DNA of 19,004 bases from Methanocellaceae archaeon UBA148. GTDB taxonomy: Archaea > Halobacteriota > UBA148. This document shows, one piece after another, positions 1 to 8,268 of the stretch (the first letter of the stretch is position 1; each line of letters starts with the position of its first letter). The stretch is from assembly GCA_002495885.1 (NCBI GenBank), contig DAHG01000051.1, forward strand, positions 1-19,004, given 5' to 3'. Below the pieces are notes generated by a model that saw nothing but the letters and a program-made list of their open reading frames with translations, ran no database searches and was not told the origin of the DNA. The position numbers were made by a program, and so were the translations under genes.

Positions 1-169
1 GGTGGGAAGAGGCGGACAGGGATGTAGAAGGCTGTTGGCTATATCGGAACACACTAATATTCAAGCGATTAATTAAACTAGCTTATGAAATACGAAATGA
101 AAAAATTCATCTCTCATCAAAGACATAAAAGTTCATCAACCGTACAAAATAATTTGCTGTGAGGGCATC

Positions 170-1300
170 ATGTGGTGGATCATATACGCTTACCTAAAAA
201 GAAGAAAAATAAGAGTTTTTTTAACCATGCTTGGGGTCGCTGTTGGTGTTGCCACTTTATTCACCATTTTGTCTATGAGTGGTGGCATTGACCTGTCAAT
301 AAACCAACAGATGCAAGATGTGGGAGCACAGATATTCGTCATCCCCTTTGGTCATAGGCATCATAAGATCATGGGACTATTGGATGGCGAGGCAGTGGGT
401 ACCATGCCGTCGAGCGTGCATCCTCAAGTAAAAGGGGTAGACAATGTTAAGCTTGCAGTGCCTATTTTTCTTAAAAAAGCCGAGATGAATCAACTCACAG
501 TGTTACCTGTAATGGGTACGACGAAAGAGATGGCTGAATTGAAACAATGGGGCTACATCGAAGACTTTGATGGGGCTGTATTAGGGTCTTTTGAATCCAT
601 TGGTAGGGGCATCTTGGAGGGGGATGTTATCTTATTGGAATCGCAGCATTCGATTGAACTGAAGGTAATAAAAACATTGGAGGAAACAGGAACCCACGAG
701 GACCATTATGTTTTCATACCGTTGACTTCTGCCCAAGAACTTTTTGGCGAGGAGGGGAATATAAGCGCAATATTTGTGACCATGGAGGACCCTGAAAAAG
801 CAGCAGAAACTGTAACTGCCCTCAACCAGATAGAAAATGTAGATGCTGTATATGCACACGATGCCTTCCAAGAAATCCTCGATACGTTTTCCACTACGAA
901 GGCAAATATGATACTAATCACTGGAATAGCGATCGTTGCAGGTGCATTTACCACGATAAATACCATGACAATGGCGGTATACGAGCGCAAAAAGGACATC
1001 GGCTTATCAAGAGCGGTTGGTGCCACTCAAATGGATATATTCACGCTATTCATGGTTGAGTCCATTCTCCTTTCAATAGTTGCATGTATCATAGGTATTT
1101 TAATAGGCTATGCGTTTTTGAATATTTATCCTTTCATAGTTCCCCTTTCCATTGGTGGCATTCAATCTTCTCCCTATTACTCACTGCATAATGTTTTATT
1201 GTGCTTTATCATTGCATATGGCGTGGGCACTATTTCAGGCATATACCCCGCGATAAGCGCTGCAAGATTAGCTCCAATAGATGCTTTGAGAGGACTATGA
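170..1300 (+). CDS. FtsX/MacB-type ABC transporter permease
   Basis: A 376-residue membrane protein with the FtsX/MacB permease layout: a first membrane segment near residues 17-37, a large extracytoplasmic domain at about 40-240, then three membrane segments near 246-270, 288-315 and 341-362. The motif ERKKDIGLSRAVGAT after the second segment and the ending SAARLAPIDALRGL are typical of the family. Known members couple ATP hydrolysis in the cytoplasm to movement of an extracytoplasmic domain, in lipoprotein or peptide export or in control of cell-wall enzymes; the substrate here cannot be told. The ATG follows GTGAGG at 159-164. The stop overlaps the next start by four bases (ATGA), so it is translationally coupled to the ATPase gene. 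Confidence 0.93.
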   Translation: MWWIIYAYLKRRKIRVFLTMLGVAVGVATLFTILSMSGGIDLSINQQMQDVGAQIFVIPFGHRHHKIMGLLDGEAVGTMPSSVHPQVKGVDNVKLAVPIFLKKAEMNQLTVLPVMGTTKEMAELKQWGYIEDFDGAVLGSFESIGRGILEGDVILLESQHSIELKVIKTLEETGTHEDHYVFIPLTSAQELFGEEGNISAIFVTMEDPEKAAETVTALNQIENVDAVYAHDAFQEILDTFSTTKANMILITGIAIVAGAFTTINTMTMAVYERKKDIGLSRAVGATQMDIFTLFMVESILLSIVACIIGILIGYAFLNIYPFIVPLSIGGIQSSPYYSLHNVLLCFIIAYGVGTISGIYPAISAARLAPIDALRGL

Positions 1301-1956
1301 CCATAGAATTAAGGGATGTATCAAAACAGTATGGGGGAGGGAGCGTTGCGTTCTTGGCGCTAAGAGACGTTAATCTAGTGTTAAATGAAGGGGATTTTAT
1401 TTCTGTCGTTGGTCCTTCTGGTTCCGGGAAAACCACCTTACTAAACATAATGGGTTGTCTGGATGTACCAACAACTGGTACTGTTTTGGTTGACGGACAA
1501 CCTACGGAAAAACTTGGAGATTTTGAATTAAGTAAAATAAGGAAGGAGAAAATAGGCTTTGTTTTCCAGGATTATTACCTAAATGATAGTATGAACGCAT
1601 TACAGAACGTCATGTTGCCATTGGAATTCAGGGGGCGCTCCAATAAGAAAGAGGTGGCGGCTAAATTACTGGAATCGGTTGGGCTGGGTGACAAGTTGCA
1701 TAATTTTCCCACGGAGCTATCCGGAGGAGAAAGACAAAGAGTCGTAATTGCCAGAGCCATGGCAAACAAACCCAAATATCTCTTAACAGATGAGCCGACA
1801 GGAAATTTAGATTCTGTTTCCAGTAAAAAGATACTTGATTTGCTGAGAGAATTAAATAGTGAAAGAGATGTCAGTGTCGTCATAATAACGCATGATAAAG
1901 ACGTTGCAAGCATAACAAAAAAACAAATAAAAATAGTGGATGGTATGGTCGTATGA
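1297..1956 (+). CDS. ABC transporter ATP-binding protein, LolD/MacB type
   Basis: A 219-residue ATPase that would power the adjacent FtsX/MacB permease from the cytoplasmic side. Walker A GPSGSGKTT is at 39-47, the Q-loop glutamine at 91, the signature LSGGERQ at 141-147, Walker B YLLTDE at 161-166 with the catalytic glutamate at 166, the D-loop NLD just after it, and the switch histidine at 199. The length fits the LolD/MacB/FtsE group. I take the ATG in the ATGA overlap as start. The frame is open further upstream to a GTG at 1201, but that would add 32 residues lying inside the permease gene and without family resemblance. The stop again overlaps the next start by four bases. Confidence 0.94.
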   Translation: MTIELRDVSKQYGGGSVAFLALRDVNLVLNEGDFISVVGPSGSGKTTLLNIMGCLDVPTTGTVLVDGQPTEKLGDFELSKIRKEKIGFVFQDYYLNDSMNALQNVMLPLEFRGRSNKKEVAAKLLESVGLGDKLHNFPTELSGGERQRVVIARAMANKPKYLLTDEPTGNLDSVSSKKILDLLRELNSERDVSVVIITHDKDVASITKKQIKIVDGMVV

Positions 1957-2552
1957 AAATGAGAAGATATGGGAAAGTTGGTCACACTGGCGAAACAAAC
2001 CCAAGAGGAAGGGGGACTGAAGGAGCTAGAGTACCTATCATTAGCATCCTACTATTGGTTGCATTCGTCGGGATTTTTGTGGCGATGGTTACAACCTATG
2101 TGCTTGTGCCAGAGCCGACGCCCATGCCCACCCCAAAACCTACCCCAAAGCCCACACCAGCACCAACGACAGGTGGGTTAGAAAATCTACACTTTGAAAA
2201 TGTGGCGGCATACGCTAACTCACAAAGTACAGGAGAGAAGAGCTATGATGTTATTCTCATGGACGTCACTGGCGAGGGATCAGTAGTTATGATTGAGATA
2301 ACGGCTACTGTGGGGGGTGTCGCAACTTATGTTCGTTCAACTGGTGGAACTCCCATAAAGCCAGGAGATAAAATAGTGCTAGTCAGTATTGAGAAATATA
2401 TGGGGTGCGGGTGTCCACAACCCATAGTTGAGATGGACCCCGGGGACCAGATCCGCGTATTGGTAAGGCATATGTCAACCCGCCACGTGTTTGTCGACAC
2501 CACTGTGACAGCTATAGGGGGAGATAAATATTATGAGTTATATGCTCTGTGA
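1953..2552 (+). CDS. Membrane-anchored extracellular protein with Pro/Thr linker, pilin-like
   Basis: A 199-residue protein I do not recognise as a named family. It has a basic N-terminus (1-26), one hydrophobic segment (about 29-52), a low-complexity linker of PTP/KPTP units (53-73), and a beta-rich C-terminal domain. That domain contains a GCGCP cysteine pair and a GDQIRVLV...FVDTTVTAIGG end. The order, and the pattern of a 'PGD' strand followed by a final 'TVT' strand, recall archaeal type IV pilin-like (DUF1628) proteins. The charged N-terminus has no clear class III signal-peptide site, so an uncleaved surface anchor is equally possible. The ATGA overlap with the ATPase gene makes it the third member of the transporter operon, and suggests it is an extracytoplasmic partner of the permease. 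Confidence 0.75.
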   Translation: MKMRRYGKVGHTGETNPRGRGTEGARVPIISILLLVAFVGIFVAMVTTYVLVPEPTPMPTPKPTPKPTPAPTTGGLENLHFENVAAYANSQSTGEKSYDVILMDVTGEGSVVMIEITATVGGVATYVRSTGGTPIKPGDKIVLVSIEKYMGCGCPQPIVEMDPGDQIRVLVRHMSTRHVFVDTTVTAIGGDKYYELYAL

Positions 2553-2605
2553 AGATGTATGAAAACCGTGATAGATACAATGGCGTATAATGGTATGATT
2601 TGAAC

Positions 2606-2620
2606 CACCCTCATTTTTTT
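2606..2620 (+). terminator. Candidate T-rich terminator of the transporter operon
   Basis: A run of seven T follows a CCACCCTCA stretch 50-70 bases after the third gene of the operon. Archaeal RNA polymerase often stops at T-runs without a strong hairpin. The site lies between two converging genes. Inference from sequence only. Confidence 0.35.
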
Positions 2621-2658
2621 ATATGTACATCTTGAAATAACGTTCTATCCATCCGTTA

Positions 2659-2670
2659 ATAGTGCACTAT
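2659..2670. repeat. Perfect 12-bp palindrome at the 3' end of hisS
   Basis: ATAGTGCACTAT is its own reverse complement and covers the hisS stop codon. It may be a small termination stem, a regulator site or chance. The half-site ATAGT/ACTAT also occurs at 13579-13590. Confidence 0.4.
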
Positions 2671-3908
2671 ATCCCATCAAGCTTAATGCGCTTTATTGCC
2701 TCCTCTATTGTTAGCATCTCCTGCTCGCCCGTATTCATGTTTTTGAGAGTTACAAATTCTTCGCCTTTCTGTCGTTCTTTATCTCCGACTATGACTGTAT
2801 GGGTGGCGCCAATGGCATTGGAGCGTGACAATTGACCGTTTATATCACGATTCATTAGATCTACTTCTGTGGGGAAATATTTTCTAATGCGGGGTGCGAC
2901 CTTCGTGCGCGCCCAATCTCTCTGTTCCCTCGTAGAAACGATCATGATTTTTGTCTGCTGAGGTAATTGTATATCTCCCAATGCAAGGACTACCCGATCG
3001 AAGCCAAAGGCAAAACCCGTGGAAGGAGTATCCTCCCCCCCGAACAGATGTGCCAGTCGATAGGACCCTCCACCGCAGATCTGATTTTCCGTACCCAGCC
3101 CTTCTGCATAGATCTCGAAAACCATGCCTGTATAATATTCCAAGCCTCTAGCAACGGAGAAATCTATTTTGTGTGATATGCCGTGCAAATCCAACTGGCT
3201 CGAGATATTCTCTAACCGCTCCAACGCGGGAACATCCCCAACTATTCCACGTGCTTCATTGATATCTTTGCTTTCGATCAAAGCACGTATGTTTTCCTCC
3301 AGAGAGGTAGCGCTGATCTCTTCCAAATAGGTTCTTAGCCCTTCATAATCTCTTTTGTCGATAAATCTAATGACCGAATTCTTCTGTTCATCGCTCAGGT
3401 CTCCCATAAGTGAGCGGAGAGCGCCAAGATGCCCCACACGTAAATTACCTTTTAGTCCAATAGTCTCAAGCACAGATGATGCAAGTGCGATGACCTCTAC
3501 CTCTGACTCGGGTCGATCGCTACCTATTAGCTCAACCCCAAACTGCCAAAACTCTCTAAAACGTCCTTTCTGAGGTCTTTCATATCTGAAGCAATTAGAA
3601 AAATAATATAATTTTAGCGGCTTAGGGTCTACTTGCAGTTTTTCCACGTACAATCTCGTAACAGGTTCGGTTAACTCGGGACGAAGTATCAGCTTCCTTC
3701 CGCCTTTGTCGTCGAAAATATAGCTTTGATCTATGATAGTATCGCCTGATCTAAGCGTGAATAAGTCTAAACTCTCAAAAATGGGTGTCTGAATCTCTTG
3801 ATAGCCCCAGCTTTCCACTGTTTTTCGCATTTTGTTCTCGATAAAACGCCTCTTTGCCATCTCCTGTGGTAAAAAATCTTGCGTACCCCTAGGCCTTTGA
3901 ATTTTCAT
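2667..3908 (-). CDS. hisS: Histidyl-tRNA synthetase
   Basis: A cytoplasmic class II aminoacyl-tRNA synthetase that attaches histidine to tRNA-His; 413 residues, a normal length. The N-terminal PRGTQDFLP is diagnostic. LRPELT is at 76-81, motif 2 (FRYERPQKGRFREF) at 107-120, the histidine-binding RGLEYYTG at 254-261, and motif 3 GFAFGFDR at 298-305. An anticodon-binding domain follows from about 318. The ATG has GAGGT five bases upstream (3914-3918 on the plus strand). It is transcribed alone and away from the dCMP deaminase gene, with which it shares an 85-base divergent promoter region. Confidence 0.97.
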   Translation of the reverse strand: MKIQRPRGTQDFLPQEMAKRRFIENKMRKTVESWGYQEIQTPIFESLDLFTLRSGDTIIDQSYIFDDKGGRKLILRPELTEPVTRLYVEKLQVDPKPLKLYYFSNCFRYERPQKGRFREFWQFGVELIGSDRPESEVEVIALASSVLETIGLKGNLRVGHLGALRSLMGDLSDEQKNSVIRFIDKRDYEGLRTYLEEISATSLEENIRALIESKDINEARGIVGDVPALERLENISSQLDLHGISHKIDFSVARGLEYYTGMVFEIYAEGLGTENQICGGGSYRLAHLFGGEDTPSTGFAFGFDRVVLALGDIQLPQQTKIMIVSTREQRDWARTKVAPRIRKYFPTEVDLMNRDINGQLSRSNAIGATHTVIVGDKERQKGEEFVTLKNMNTGEQEMLTIEEAIKRIKLDGI

Positions 3909-3993
3909 GTTTTACCTCTCGACTTCTTTGTTTGCTTTACATATGATTTAATACTTCTGAAGACACTAAAAATGAATTAATGGTTTGGGAAAA

Positions 3994-4440
3994 ATGAGAC
4001 CTTCGATCGACGATTATTTCCTGGAAATAGCATCTGTTGTGGCCAAGAGGTCAACTTGTTTGAGAAATCAGGTTGGTGCAGTGATAGTGAAAGACAAAAG
4101 AATCCTGTCGACTGGTTATAATGGTGCACCTCGTGATTTAGAACATTGCTTGGATATAGGGTGTATCCGAGAACAAAACGACATTCCGTCAGGAGAGCGA
4201 CATGAACTATGCAGAGGGGTTCATGCAGAACAAAATGCGATCATACAAGCTGCCATTCATGGCGTTTCCATAGAGGGGTCAACCTTGTATTCAACGCATC
4301 AACCTTGTATTTTATGCGCCAAAATAATCATTAATGCGAATATTCGCCGAGTGTTATTTGTAAATTCTTATCCTGACGACGACGCCCTGAAATTTTTGAG
4401 ACAAGCCAAGGTTGAAATAGAGCAAAAAGCGATTGATTAG
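3994..4440 (+). CDS. Deoxycytidylate (dCMP) deaminase family protein
   Basis: A zinc-dependent deaminase, 148 residues, expected to convert dCMP to dUMP for thymidylate synthesis. The catalytic zinc site is visible as HAEQNAI (His ligand plus proton-shuttling Glu) and PCILC (two Cys ligands). The CLDIGC...GERHELCRGVHAE stretch carries the extra Cys/His residues typical of the dCMP deaminase/ComEB subgroup rather than cytidine deaminases. I chose the ATG at 3994. A TTG at 3985 would add three residues, and neither has a strong Shine-Dalgarno, so the transcript may have a very short leader. It ends six bases before the converging NAD kinase gene. Confidence 0.9.
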   Translation: MRPSIDDYFLEIASVVAKRSTCLRNQVGAVIVKDKRILSTGYNGAPRDLEHCLDIGCIREQNDIPSGERHELCRGVHAEQNAIIQAAIHGVSIEGSTLYSTHQPCILCAKIIINANIRRVLFVNSYPDDDALKFLRQAKVEIEQKAID

Positions 4441-4446
4441 AACTAA

Positions 4447-5268
4447 CTAAATAACCAATTTACCTCTTACTTTTGAATAAAAACTATCCCTGGTTTTTAC
4501 GAATAATGCTGGCTCCTTTGATTTTGTGAACTGGATGACATCGCCTTTTTTGACTACTTTGCTGTACTGCCCATCTATGACAATCGTCGCCTCCTTTAGA
4601 CGCAATAATTTGACCACGATTTCACTATTAGCTGGAACAACCCACGGTCTGGCAGATAGTTTAAATGGCGCCAGAGGAACTATCACAAATGCATCCACCT
4701 TTGGATCGACGATGGGACCGCCCGCACTCATCGCATAAGCGGTTGACCCGGTGGGAGTTGCCAATATCAAGCCATCTGCTCTTATGGTATCCAGCTCATT
4801 TTCGTCGATGATTATCTGAAATTGAAGAATTTTTGCCGGTCTGGATGTTATAATGGCTGCCTCATTCGTTGCAGGTGGGAGTTTTTCCCCATTAACGCTT
4901 ATGTCGAGCCTTGCTCTACTGTCTACTTCAAATCCCTCCATTATCTCAGATATAACCGCCTCCGCCTTCTCCGGGGGCACTTCTACTAAAAATCCAACCT
5001 CGCCAATATTTATCCCTAGAATGGGGGTCGGCTTGCTTAACAATTGGATCGCTCTCAGTATTGTGCCATCTCCCCCTACCGTGATGATCAGGTCTACATG
5101 CATTTTATCTACGGGGATAGAGCACTTTAGCATGCCGAGTTCGGTTGCACTTCTTGGATCAAATACGACTTCAACCTTGCCTTGAATCTGCTTCATGATG
5201 TTTTCCACTATTTCGATTGCATCAGTCGTATCACATCTTGAAATAATACCGACAGTCTTGGGTTTCAT
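4447..5268 (-). CDS. nadK: NAD kinase
   Basis: Phosphorylates NAD to NADP in the cytoplasm; 273 residues. The diagnostic GGDGT is at 65-69 after a DLIITV strand, NIGEVGFL at 87-94, an NE pair at 135-136, and the glycine-rich ATPTGSTAYAMSAGGP at about 170-185 that binds NAD. The C-terminus has the usual beta-sandwich ending in KVRGKLVI. It is the second gene of a two-gene operon: its ATG overlaps the TGA of the IMPase-family gene (TCAT at 5265-5268), and the GGGGTG ahead of it lies within that gene. The pairing with an IMPase-type phosphatase mirrors a known fused NADP phosphatase/NAD kinase. Confidence 0.95.
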   Translation of the reverse strand: MKPKTVGIISRCDTTDAIEIVENIMKQIQGKVEVVFDPRSATELGMLKCSIPVDKMHVDLIITVGGDGTILRAIQLLSKPTPILGINIGEVGFLVEVPPEKAEAVISEIMEGFEVDSRARLDISVNGEKLPPATNEAAIITSRPAKILQFQIIIDENELDTIRADGLILATPTGSTAYAMSAGGPIVDPKVDAFVIVPLAPFKLSARPWVVPANSEIVVKLLRLKEATIVIDGQYSKVVKKGDVIQFTKSKEPALFVKTRDSFYSKVRGKLVI

Positions 5269-6023
5269 CTACACCCCTTCAATTTACCAAGCAATTCTCC
5301 ATGTATGCGCCCATTGGATGCGATTATCCTCATTTTTTGTCTTACATCAAGCGGCAATTTCAGTGGCTCATTCATATAGTCCGTTACCATCCCGCCAGCT
5401 TCTTCAACGATGAGTTTTCCAGCTGCGATATCCGTTACTCTTAGATTGTTTCTATTGTCAATGACTGCATCCAGTTTTTGGGAGGCTACATAGCATAATT
5501 CAAGCGCTACACTACCCAAAAGACGAATTTTGCAGTTTTTTTCTAGGGAAATTTGACTGCTTGTAGATACGCAATATTCCTTCGTATTGTTAGAGACATG
5601 AATTTGCTTTCCATTTAGAAATGCACCTCTGGCTTTTTCAGCCAAGTACACATCACCTGTCACTAAATCTCTTATATGGCCGTAGTATATCTGCGAAAGA
5701 TCGTTTCCGCCTATTGCCATTGAAAAAGAATAAAATGGTATACCATGAATTGCATTATGCGTCCCATCCACAGGATCAAGCACGATGGTGAATTCTGCCC
5801 CTTCTCCGATGGTCATGCTGCCCATTTCCTCGCTTATGATGTTAAATGGTCTTCCGTCCTCCTTTAAAACTCGAACAGCTGCCCTCTCTGCAACATCATC
5901 GATCTTTGTGGTAGGTGTTCCATCTGCACCCATATAGAGGATTGCCCCATTATCTATCTTGCCGACGATGTTGGAAATTGCCTCTTGAACGGCATTTGAG
6001 ACATCCTCACACAGCTTTTTCAT
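5265..6023 (-). CDS. IMPase-family phosphatase (inositol-1-phosphatase / FBPase class IV / NADP phosphatase)
   Basis: A metal-dependent sugar or nucleotide phosphatase of the archaeal inositol monophosphatase family, 252 residues. Metal ligands are visible: EE at 65-66, the DPVDGT box at 83-88, and Asp198 in VTDIAAGKLIVEEAGG. Archaeal members act on inositol-1-phosphate, fructose-1,6-bisphosphate or NADP, and sequence alone does not decide which. The four-base overlap with NAD kinase favours an NADP-related role. I start at the ATG at 6023, which has GGTG just upstream. An ATG at 6032 would add MVY and is possible. It is transcribed away from aIF5A. Confidence 0.9.
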   Translation of the reverse strand: MKKLCEDVSNAVQEAISNIVGKIDNGAILYMGADGTPTTKIDDVAERAAVRVLKEDGRPFNIISEEMGSMTIGEGAEFTIVLDPVDGTHNAIHGIPFYSFSMAIGGNDLSQIYYGHIRDLVTGDVYLAEKARGAFLNGKQIHVSNNTKEYCVSTSSQISLEKNCKIRLLGSVALELCYVASQKLDAVIDNRNNLRVTDIAAGKLIVEEAGGMVTDYMNEPLKLPLDVRQKMRIIASNGRIHGELLGKLKGCR

Positions 6024-6055
6024 ATACACCATCTTATATCATTGATCGAGATACA

Positions 6056-6065
6056 TTTAAACTAT
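6056..6065 (+). promoter_or_regulatory. TATA box candidate for the aIF5A operon (possibly bidirectional)
   Basis: TTTAAACTAT lies about 45 bases before the aIF5A start. Initiation about 25 bases downstream would leave a leader of around 20 bases that contains the GGAGGAT ribosome site at 6092-6098. The reverse strand also reads as an A/T box for the diverging phosphatase gene. No mapped start is available. Confidence 0.4.
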
Positions 6066-6103
6066 GGTGTTATTAAGAATACTGAATTTGTGGAGGATAT
6101 TTA

Positions 6104-6487
6104 ATGAAAGAACAAGTCGAGGTTCGATCCCTTAAACAAGGGCGCTATGTACTCATCGATGATGAGCCGTGTACTATAATTGACATTACCAGCTCAAAGC
6201 CAGGAAAACATGGTTCTGCTAAAGCAAGGGTAGAAGCAATCGGAATATTTGACGCCCAGAAGAGATCGATAATACAGCCTGTCACCGCTAAGATATATGT
6301 GCCCATCGTGGAAAGAAAAAGTGGACAAGTGCTGTCTTTATCCAATGAGACCGTACAACTCATGGATACGGTGGATTATTTCACCTTTGAGATGGACGTT
6401 CCCGCTGAGTTCAGGGAAAGGTTAGAGATTGGAAAGGACATCACATATATAACGTCAATGGGTCGTAGGAAGATCGATATGCGGTGA
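6104..6487 (+). CDS. Translation factor aIF5A (hypusine-containing)
   Basis: The archaeal homologue of eIF5A/EF-P, which relieves ribosome stalling at difficult peptide bonds; 127 residues, normal length. The N-terminal SH3-like domain carries the loop SSKPGKHGSAK, with Lys35 as the predicted hypusine (or deoxyhypusine) residue. The C-terminal OB-fold ends in MGRRKIDMR. GGAGGAT at 6092-6098, six bases from the ATG, is a good Shine-Dalgarno. It is the first gene of a five-gene operon in which the third encodes the enzyme that modifies Lys35. The TGA overlaps the ATG of the agmatinase gene by one base. Confidence 0.97.
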   Translation: MKEQVEVRSLKQGRYVLIDDEPCTIIDITSSKPGKHGSAKARVEAIGIFDAQKRSIIQPVTAKIYVPIVERKSGQVLSLSNETVQLMDTVDYFTFEMDVPAEFRERLEIGKDITYITSMGRRKIDMR

Positions 6488-7341
6488 TGCTGTTGTCAAC
6501 CGAACTCTTTGCTGATGCCAATTCTGAATATGCGGATGCAGATTTCGTGATCTTTGGAGTGCCATTCGATAAAACGTCATCTTTTCGGAAAGGCTCCAAG
6601 CGAGCATCATCAGCGATAAGAGAAGCATCTTATAATTTTGAAACCTACAATCCTCATTATGATGTCGATTTATGTAATGTAGCTTTTTGCGATCTGGGCG
6701 ATATCAAAGGAAGTGTCTCGGTTGATGGGATGTTAAAAACCATTCGGAACGTGGCAGAGGGAATCTTAAAGGATGGTAAAATCCCGATAATGATGGGTGG
6801 TGAACACTCGCTAACATATCCGTGCATTCAAGCTTTTCAAGGTATCAGCACAGTCGTCTTGGATGCGCATCTTGATCTCAGGGACGAATATGACGGCTGT
6901 AAACTCAGCCATGCCTGTGTTTCACGACGCATCATTGAGGAGATCGGCGCCATGAACTATGTTTCAATCGGCATCAGAAGTGGGGCCAGAGAGGAATACG
7001 ATTTTGTTAAGGAGAATGACATTCACTTTTACCCCACGGAACAGATACAATCAGAGGGCATTGTTCATGTCGTGCGCGATGCAATTGAATATTTAAACAC
7101 AGAACGAATTTATCTATCCATAGATGTAGATGTGATCGATCCTGCATATGCGCCTGCTGTTGGAAATCCAGAGCCATTTGGGGTGGATCCCATTGACATC
7201 AAATACGTCATCCAATCGCTGGCTCCATATCTTTCTGGGTTCGATTTGGTCGAGATATCACCAGAATATGACCATGGACAGACTGCTTTATTGGGTGCGA
7301 AATTGATTAGAGAATTTATCGCAGCGAAGGGGAGTGTCTAA
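6487..7341 (+). CDS. speB: Agmatinase / ureohydrolase family
   Basis: A manganese-dependent ureohydrolase, 284 residues, expected to split agmatine into putrescine and urea. Metal-binding boxes are complete: GGEHS at 104-108 (His107), DAHLD at 126-130, SHA with His142, and SIDVDVIDP from 211 with Asp213 and Asp215. The DAHLDLRDEY and PAVGNPEP versions are those of agmatinases rather than arginases. The chosen ATG overlaps the aIF5A stop (TGATG); a GTG at 6484 is the alternative. Its position between aIF5A and deoxyhypusine synthase suggests it feeds polyamine, or processes an agmatine-derived intermediate, for the hypusine pathway. Confidence 0.93.
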   Translation: MLLSTELFADANSEYADADFVIFGVPFDKTSSFRKGSKRASSAIREASYNFETYNPHYDVDLCNVAFCDLGDIKGSVSVDGMLKTIRNVAEGILKDGKIPIMMGGEHSLTYPCIQAFQGISTVVLDAHLDLRDEYDGCKLSHACVSRRIIEEIGAMNYVSIGIRSGAREEYDFVKENDIHFYPTEQIQSEGIVHVVRDAIEYLNTERIYLSIDVDVIDPAYAPAVGNPEPFGVDPIDIKYVIQSLAPYLSGFDLVEISPEYDHGQTALLGAKLIREFIAAKGSV

Positions 7342-7342
7342 A

Positions 7343-8263
7343 ATGAATGAGTTAAAGCAACCGATTAGACATATGAAAATAAACTCCACCATGACAGTAA
7401 ACCAATTGGTCAATGAAATGAGTGGAGCTGCTCTGGGTGCGGGACGGCTGGCTGAAGCAGTTGACATTTATGAGGCAATGATACGTGATAAAACCACAAA
7501 GTTCTTTGGTCTCTCTGGTGCCATGACTCCTACAGGAATGCGCTTAATTATAAAAGACCTGATAGAGGCGGGTTATATCGATGTGCTCGTCACAACAGGC
7601 GCGAATCTAGTCCATGATCTAATCGAGGCTTTTGGTGGATTTCATTATAAGGGAACTTCGCAAATAGATGACGTAAACCTGAGGCATCAAGAAATCAATC
7701 GGATATTTGATGTATTTTTGCCAGAGCACCATTTCACCCTCTTTGAAAACAGGCTTTTGGATATAATGGCGGATATCGATAAAAAGGGCATGGGCATCAG
7801 GGAATTTTTGACCGAAATTGGGTTGAGAGTTGAAAATTCGATCCTGGGGGTTGCAGCAAAAAAAGGCGTGCCTGTGTTTTGTCCGGCTATCTCAGACTCA
7901 GCGATAGGGCTGCAGGCATGGCTATACACTCAAACTCAGAAACTAAGCGTTGATACCTTTAAAGATATGCGCGAGTTCATGGACATCTGTTATAACGCAC
8001 AAAAGACGGGTGCGATGTTAATAGGGGGTGGCGTTCCAAAGAATTTCATCCTCCAGTCGATGATTGTAACTCCGAAAAGTTTCGACTACGCGATACAGCT
8101 CACCACAGATAGTCCAGAGGCAGGCGGTCTTTCTGGAGCGACGCTCAGTGAGGCAAAATCCTGGGGCAAGGTTGCTGAGGAGGCCAGAGAGGCTACAGTC
8201 TATGGAGATGCGACAATATCGCTGCCGATCATTGTTGCTGCAGTGCTGGAACGACTGGGGTAG
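7343..8263 (+). CDS. dys: Deoxyhypusine synthase
   Basis: Transfers a butylamine group (from spermidine in the eukaryotic enzyme) to the aIF5A lysine using NAD; 306 residues, slightly short but complete. Family signatures include LSGAMTPTGMR, LVTTGANLVHDLIEAFGG, GGGVPKNFI and EAKSWGKV, whose Lys276 corresponds to the lysine that carries the enzyme-butylimine intermediate. The start is the ATG one base after the agmatinase stop, with GGGGAG eight bases upstream. A GTG at 7334 is in frame but lies on top of that ribosome site. Its substrate protein is encoded two genes upstream on the same transcript. Confidence 0.96.
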   Translation: MNELKQPIRHMKINSTMTVNQLVNEMSGAALGAGRLAEAVDIYEAMIRDKTTKFFGLSGAMTPTGMRLIIKDLIEAGYIDVLVTTGANLVHDLIEAFGGFHYKGTSQIDDVNLRHQEINRIFDVFLPEHHFTLFENRLLDIMADIDKKGMGIREFLTEIGLRVENSILGVAAKKGVPVFCPAISDSAIGLQAWLYTQTQKLSVDTFKDMREFMDICYNAQKTGAMLIGGGVPKNFILQSMIVTPKSFDYAIQLTTDSPEAGGLSGATLSEAKSWGKVAEEAREATVYGDATISLPIIVAAVLERLG

Positions 8264-8268
8264 TAGTA

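Noticed and set aside
1..169. A 42-codon open frame (3-128) that might be the end of an upstream gene
   Set aside because: Too short and unrecognisable; two other frames also stay open for part of the stretch, so the end of the upstream gene cannot be placed.
2102..2170. CCCACCCCAAAACCTACC-type tandem repeats
   Set aside because: They encode the Pro/Thr linker of the surface protein and are not an independent DNA repeat.
3355..3573. ORFs on the plus strand inside hisS and on either strand inside other genes
   Set aside because: Shadows of well-supported genes; none shows a ribosome site or recognisable motif.
4278..4312. Direct repeat TCAACCTTGTATT in the dCMP deaminase gene
   Set aside because: It codes for the conserved TLYSTHQPCIL region; repetition of Thr/Leu/Tyr and Pro/Cys codons explains it.
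6115..6135. GGTTCGATCCC resembling a tRNA T-arm
   Set aside because: It lies in the coding frame of aIF5A (EVRSL) and no cloverleaf can be built around it.
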